In this document: positions 60,801-64,000 of the stretch, in pieces
Position numbering within the stretch: position 1 is the first letter of the stretch
How the letters are laid out: every line of letters begins with the position of its first letter
NCBI RefSeq assembly: GCF_910594005.1
Contig: NC_057815.1
Coordinates: 61,394,052-61,458,051 of the forward strand
Source: Cervus elaphus
Lineage: Eukaryota; Chordata; Mammalia; Artiodactyla; Cervidae
DNA: 64,000 bases
Direction: 5' to 3'
Notes under the pieces: generated by a model
Database searches by the model: none
What the model was told of the DNA's origin: nothing
Seen by the model: the letters and a program-made list of their open reading frames with translations, nothing else
Program-made: the position numbers and the translations under genes

Positions 60801-61321
60801 ACTGAATGGGGAAATGCATCCTGGCTAAGGAGTGGGAACATCCCCCAGCCCACTCAATCCCTGGACGTTTCCCTGTCACCCTCCCTCTAATCCCTGGCCC
60901 TTTTCTATTAGAGGATTTGGCTGCTGACCCCAGGAACACAACTGGGAAAAAACCACCCCTTGAGCTTAGGTGCCGGAACCACTGGCCCAGCCAGTCAAGT
61001 TAGGTTTCTCCTATTACAAGGCTTTTTATCCCTTGGTGGAGCTCAGCCCCCACTCCAAAAGCAGAATCAGAGCAGAGTCCATGTGCCCCTGGTCTGGGTT
61101 CAGGCTCATAGCCCCTCAGAAAGGGTGTCTGAGTCCAGTCTCAGCTGACCCTGCTGGACCCCCAGATCAAGGTGATGCACAAGCAGCTGCTGCTCTTCCA
61201 CAACGCCGTGTCCGCCTACTTTGCTGGGAACCAGAAACAACTGGAACAGACCCTGCAGCAGTTCAACATCAAGCTGCGGCCTCCAGGCGCTGAGAAGCCC
61301 TCCTGGCTAGAGGAGCAGTGA
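57775..61321 (+). CDS. ARFIP2: ARFIP2, arfaptin-2
   Basis: Seven coding exons (57775-57873, 58129-58225, 59193-59311, 59488-59709, 60248-60405, 60553-60727, 61166-61321) total 1,026 nt, exactly 341 codons plus stop, the human arfaptin-2 length. It starts [20 protein letters not shown] and ends KPSWLEEQ. Known: a crescent BAR-type (AH) domain (about residues 115-315) binds GTP-loaded ARL1/ARF1 and RAC1 and, with a preceding amphipathic helix (here around [16 protein letters not shown]), PI4P at the trans-Golgi. An untranslated first exon ends at 56,927. PolyA signal AATAAA lies at 61,882. No frameshift or missing segment is visible. Confidence 0.98.
58129..58225 (+). CDS. ARFIP2: ARFIP2 coding exon 2
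   Basis: Acceptor GCCTATAG. Reads [20 protein letters not shown] to LIPT. Donor CACAG|GTATGA, phase 1. Confidence 0.97.
58294..58517 (-). mobile_element. Bov-tA SINE in ARFIP2 intron
   Basis: Reverse copy, antisense to ARFIP2, 69 bp after a coding exon donor. Preceded by a short AAAGTTC tandem. Confidence 0.88.
58520..59192. other. ARFIP2 intron, no feature seen
   Basis: Unique-looking intronic DNA. Confidence 0.5.
59193..59311 (+). CDS. ARFIP2: ARFIP2 coding exon 3 (amphipathic helix region)
   Basis: Acceptor GTCCTTTAG. Reads [20 protein letters not shown], then [16 protein letters not shown]. Donor AAG|GTGGGA. Confidence 0.97.
59488..59709 (+). CDS. ARFIP2: ARFIP2 coding exon 4 (BAR domain)
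   Basis: Acceptor TTCCCATTAG. 74 codons starting [20 protein letters not shown] and ending SQKSPELQ. Donor CCAG|GTGCCT. Confidence 0.98.
60248..60405 (+). CDS. ARFIP2: ARFIP2 coding exon 5 (BAR domain)
   Basis: Acceptor TGCCCGCAG. Reads [20 protein letters not shown] to VKQYEAA. Donor CCAG|GTGTGG, phase 2. Confidence 0.98.
60553..60727 (+). CDS. ARFIP2: ARFIP2 coding exon 6 (BAR domain)
   Basis: Acceptor CCCTCCCCAG. Reads [20 protein letters not shown] to LKFLEENK. Donor AACAAG|GTGCTA. Confidence 0.98.
61166..61321 (+). CDS. ARFIP2: ARFIP2 coding exon 7 and stop
   Basis: Acceptor GACCCCCAG. Reads [20 protein letters not shown] and ends at TGA 61319-61321. Confidence 0.98.
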   Translation: MKVMHKQLLLFHNAVSAYFAGNQKQLEQTLQQFNIKLRPPGAEKPSWLEEQ

Positions 61322-61575
61322 GCCACTCCAGCCCAACCTGGCTATCAAGAAGGACATCGGGAGGGGTAGTCCCAGGGTGGGGGAGATTTGGACATGGGAC
61401 ATCCCTTGCCACCTGCACTCTGGCTTGGGTTCCCTTTCCCTGGCTGGGGCCTGACAGGGGGCCTGCAAGCCCAGCAGCTGCAGCCCTGTCCTTTATCTTC
61501 CTGGCCACTGGGCTTCATTCCCAGATCTTTTCCTTTCACTCCACAGCCAAAGGCTATGACAAAACCACTCCCTGG

Positions 61576-61695
61576 CCAATGGCATCACTCCTCAGGCCTA
61601 TCCCCAGTTTCTGGGGTGTGCCCCCTGACCAATGGCAGAGCCTCAAAAGGCCCTGTCAGCCAATGGCAGCTCTTCTTGGGCTCCCCTGGGCCAAT
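61576..61695 (+). promoter_or_regulatory. CCAAT-box array in the ARFIP2 3'UTR
   Basis: Four CCAAT boxes on the plus strand start at 61,576, 61,629, 61,660 and 61,691. The last three are exactly 31 bp apart, the helical spacing typical of NF-Y-bound promoters. In human the TRIM3 5' end lies very close to the ARFIP2 3' end, so this could serve TRIM3. Promoter activity is inferred. Confidence 0.4.
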
Positions 61696-61881
61696 GATGT
61701 TGCCTCCAGTACCCTTTGTCCCTCCTCAATGCGTGCCCATTGCAGAGAAGGGGACTGGGACCAAAAGGGTGGGGATATGGGGAGCCCCATTTTTGGCCGT
61801 GCATCTGAATGGGTCTCCCCTCACCTGCCCACCCAGTTTAATTGTGCTTAGAGCCCTGGAAGATTGGGACCTAGCACTAGG

Positions 61882-61887
61882 AATAAA
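61882..61887 (+). terminator. ARFIP2: ARFIP2 polyadenylation signal
   Basis: AATAAA about 560 bp after the stop codon, with a second weak ATAAAA just downstream and a GT-rich stretch from about 61,918. It defines a short 3'UTR. Confidence 0.8.
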
Positions 61888-61899
61888 CCTTTCATAAAA

Positions 61900-63399
61900 G
61901 CAGGCCCAGTGAGGTCAATTTGTGGGGGATTCTAGGAGGGTGGTCTGGGTGAATAAATGCTCAGTCTAATCATACATCAAAATCCTACCATTTCAGGAGA
62001 GCTGGGGCCAGATAGCTGAAGTCACAGGTTTCTGGAGAGCCTAGTCCCCTCCCCCAGCCCCAATAGGAGCCAAAGCTTTATTTGCCCTTTAGGCTCTTGC
62101 CAGGATAACAGTGTATCTTAAAACACAGGGCCCAGAGGGGGTTGGGCCTACTGACCTCCATCATCTGTTCATTCATACAGCAAATATTTACTGTACTGAA
62201 TGCTTTTATTTGCCAGGCACTGCGCGAGACCCTGGGGAGACATCAGGGAATAAAACACGGTCCCTGCCCACAGTGCTTATGGCCTAGTGGGGGATAGAGG
62301 CAAGTAACCAGGCAACTACAATACAGTGATAAATACTAGGATACAGAAGTACCGGGAGCTATGGAAGCATAGAGGATGATGGTGGATGGAGCCTAGATGG
62401 ATGGAGGTGGGGATGTCAACTTGAAAGCTGAGACCTGAGGGTAACTAAATGACAGCCAGGTAAAGAGTAAGGGGAAGAGCATCTTAGGCAAAGATGACAG
62501 TGTATGTGAAGGTCCTGAGTAGGAATTGGGAGGAATTAGCTTGGCAGACATGAAGGGGGAATGGCTAGAGGATGGCTACAGAGGCAAGGTAGCAGATCAT
62601 GCTGAGCGTTTTCAGGCTGCCTAAGGACTGCCCTTTGAACAGAGAGCTGTTGAAGCCTTATCAGCAGAAATTTGATGGTATGGGGGACATTTAGGTTTGA
62701 GGAAAGAAGTCTGTGAGGCTTAAAATAGTGATCTACAGACCCAAGTCACCCTGTATAGGGTAGTCTCCTAGCCCTGGCCCCAAATTACAGAGCAATCATG
62801 AACCCTGAGGCTCATTCACGGGCACCAGAGCATCTGTGTGAGAACTGAGGCAGGTGAAGTCAAGGCACTTCCCAGGGTCCCTGCTGCACCCAGGTGTTGA
62901 GCCCAAACCTGAACCTTGTGCGTTGCAAGAAAGCTCCCTAACAGCATTTTTGTTTAGTCAGGGTCCAGGTACCATTGCCCTATATCCCTTGGCCAAGGAA
63001 TGCTCCAGAATTCAGCATTGTCCTCTACCTCAAAAGGTGCAGTCATCTGACAAGTTTGAGTATTGAGTGGGGTGGTCCACGTACAGGCCCCCCTCCAGCT
63101 TATGGGTCACTGGGATACTTCAACATGAAACGTTCTGAGGCTCCTAGTGACTGGAGCCAGGACCTACAAGCAGAACTCAAACCCTGTTTCCAGCCCTTTC
63201 TACCTGAGTGATCAGCGTTACTGTCTGGGGAGCCGAGGGCCCTCAGTTCTTTCCGTTGCAAAACACGGATAACGAAAGAAGCTACCTATTAAGATGATGA
63301 GTATTAAAGAAGATCATATATTTAAGCTGATGCCTTATGTGTCTGGCACATAATAAGCAGTCCCTGCTAACAGTTACACTTTTTATTATTTTCCACCGG
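61900..63399. other. ARFIP2-TRIM3 interval with ancient repeats
   Basis: 62,160-62,700 carries an old repeat (CAGCAAATATTTACTG ... GTGAAGGTCCTGAGTAGG); 63,255-63,375 resembles MIR or L2. No coding sequence seen. Confidence 0.45.
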
Positions 63400-64000
63400 G
63401 ACTGGTTTTCCACAATGCGATGATTCTGAGAATCGCTCTGGTCTTGGATGGTGGAAGGGAGTCGCTAGATGGCCTGAACCATAATTTCCTCGCGAGGGGC
63501 TCCTGAGGGAGAGCCAGGCACCTTGAGCCAAATCAAGCCCCATCTTTCTCGGTCGTCAGCCCCTTCTCCCAGAGCTCTGGGTACTGCCCTTCCACTTTGG
63601 GGCTCTTCCGTCGCCCAGAGATCCGCGCCGAGGCACAGGTGATCCCTGTCTCCCCCCGCTCAGCAGAGACCACACTAGCATAGTCCGTAGGAGCCCCCCA
63701 AGACAGCCTGGAAGGGCACCTCCAGGAGGCAGCCCTTACCCGCTCCCAGAGTCTGAACACCCTGCTGCCCAGCCGTCTTTTCCTAATGGAGCGTCCGCCC
63801 AGTCCCTGAGACCGACTAGGCTGCCGTTTCCTGGAACCGTCGGGAGTCAGAGGCAGCTGGCGGGGATCGAGGATCCGGGATCCGGGATCCGGGATCTGGC
63901 TCAAGGGTTGCCCAGCCCGACCGCGAAGGCACCTCCTGCAGGAACCTCAGGGGAGTCGGGGGATCTGAGCGGGTGGGGTAGGGGCGGGCGGGGCCTCCGC
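63400..64000 (+). promoter_or_regulatory. CpG-rich stretch, probable TRIM3 5' region
   Basis: CpG density rises from about 63,400 and the window ends in GGGGCGGGCGGGGCC, a GC-box pair. Human gene order puts TRIM3, same strand, next after ARFIP2. No TRIM3 coding sequence is visible, so the assignment is by synteny only. A 123-codon minus-strand reading here looks like chance in GC-rich DNA. Confidence 0.35.
63870..63898. repeat. heptamer tandem repeat (GATCCGG)
   Basis: GATCCGG is repeated three times perfectly, followed by a GATCTGG variant, inside the CpG-rich stretch. Confidence 0.8.

Noticed and set aside
63533..63904. 123-codon minus-strand open frame near the right edge
   Set aside because: GC-rich CpG stretch with the GATCCGG repeat; Arg/Ser/Pro-rich with no domain, probably chance.

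Overview
The window is nuclear DNA of a ruminant mammal. It is littered with lineage-diagnostic retroposons: Bov-tA tRNA-derived SINEs, Bov-A2/BovB (RTE) LINE ends, CHR-type tRNA-Glu SINEs and ruminant L1 3' ends. Its genes are split by GT-AG introns and show the order DNHD1 - TIMM10B - ARFIP2 (then TRIM3 outside), the block known from human 11p15.4. The species (cattle, sheep, goat, other bovid or cervid) cannot be fixed from sequence alone.

Region 1 (1-44,550, minus strand): the 5' two thirds of DNHD1, a dynein-heavy-chain-like protein. I rebuilt 27 exons whose reading phases all match across introns, giving about 3,000 codons: N-terminal/linker segments, then degenerate AAA1, AAA2 and AAA3, ending inside the large exon that follows AAA3 and leaves the window at base 1. 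A GC-box promoter lies at about 44,390-44,520. The long introns are filled with nested transposons.

Region 2 (44,550-55,300): intergenic. It holds a BovB LINE that carries inside it a second copy of a 206-bp sequence from just upstream of the DNHD1 promoter, plus SINEs and old L2/MIR remnants. I see no gene here.

Region 3 (55,300-61,900): TIMM10B (minus, 3 exons, mitochondrial TIM22 import chaperone) and ARFIP2 (plus, 7 coding exons, exactly 341 codons, arfaptin-2) fire head to head from a short promoter with three identical ETS-CRE composite sites.

Region 4 (61,900-64,000): ARFIP2 3' end, ancient repeats and a CpG-rich stretch at the right edge that is probably the 5' region of TRIM3. A CCAAT array with 31-bp spacing sits in the ARFIP2 3'UTR.

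I found no unknown gene system. The strongest unusual signals are: the CCAAT array; the triple ETS-CRE promoter; the promoter-flank duplication inside BovB; five insertions that look like poly(A)-tail-only retrotranspositions; a 99-nt stop-free intron and an in-frame TAG in DNHD1; and a degenerate AAA1 next to intact AAA2/AAA3 P-loops. The genes act independently: DNHD1 in sperm flagella, TIMM10B in mitochondria, ARFIP2 at the trans-Golgi.
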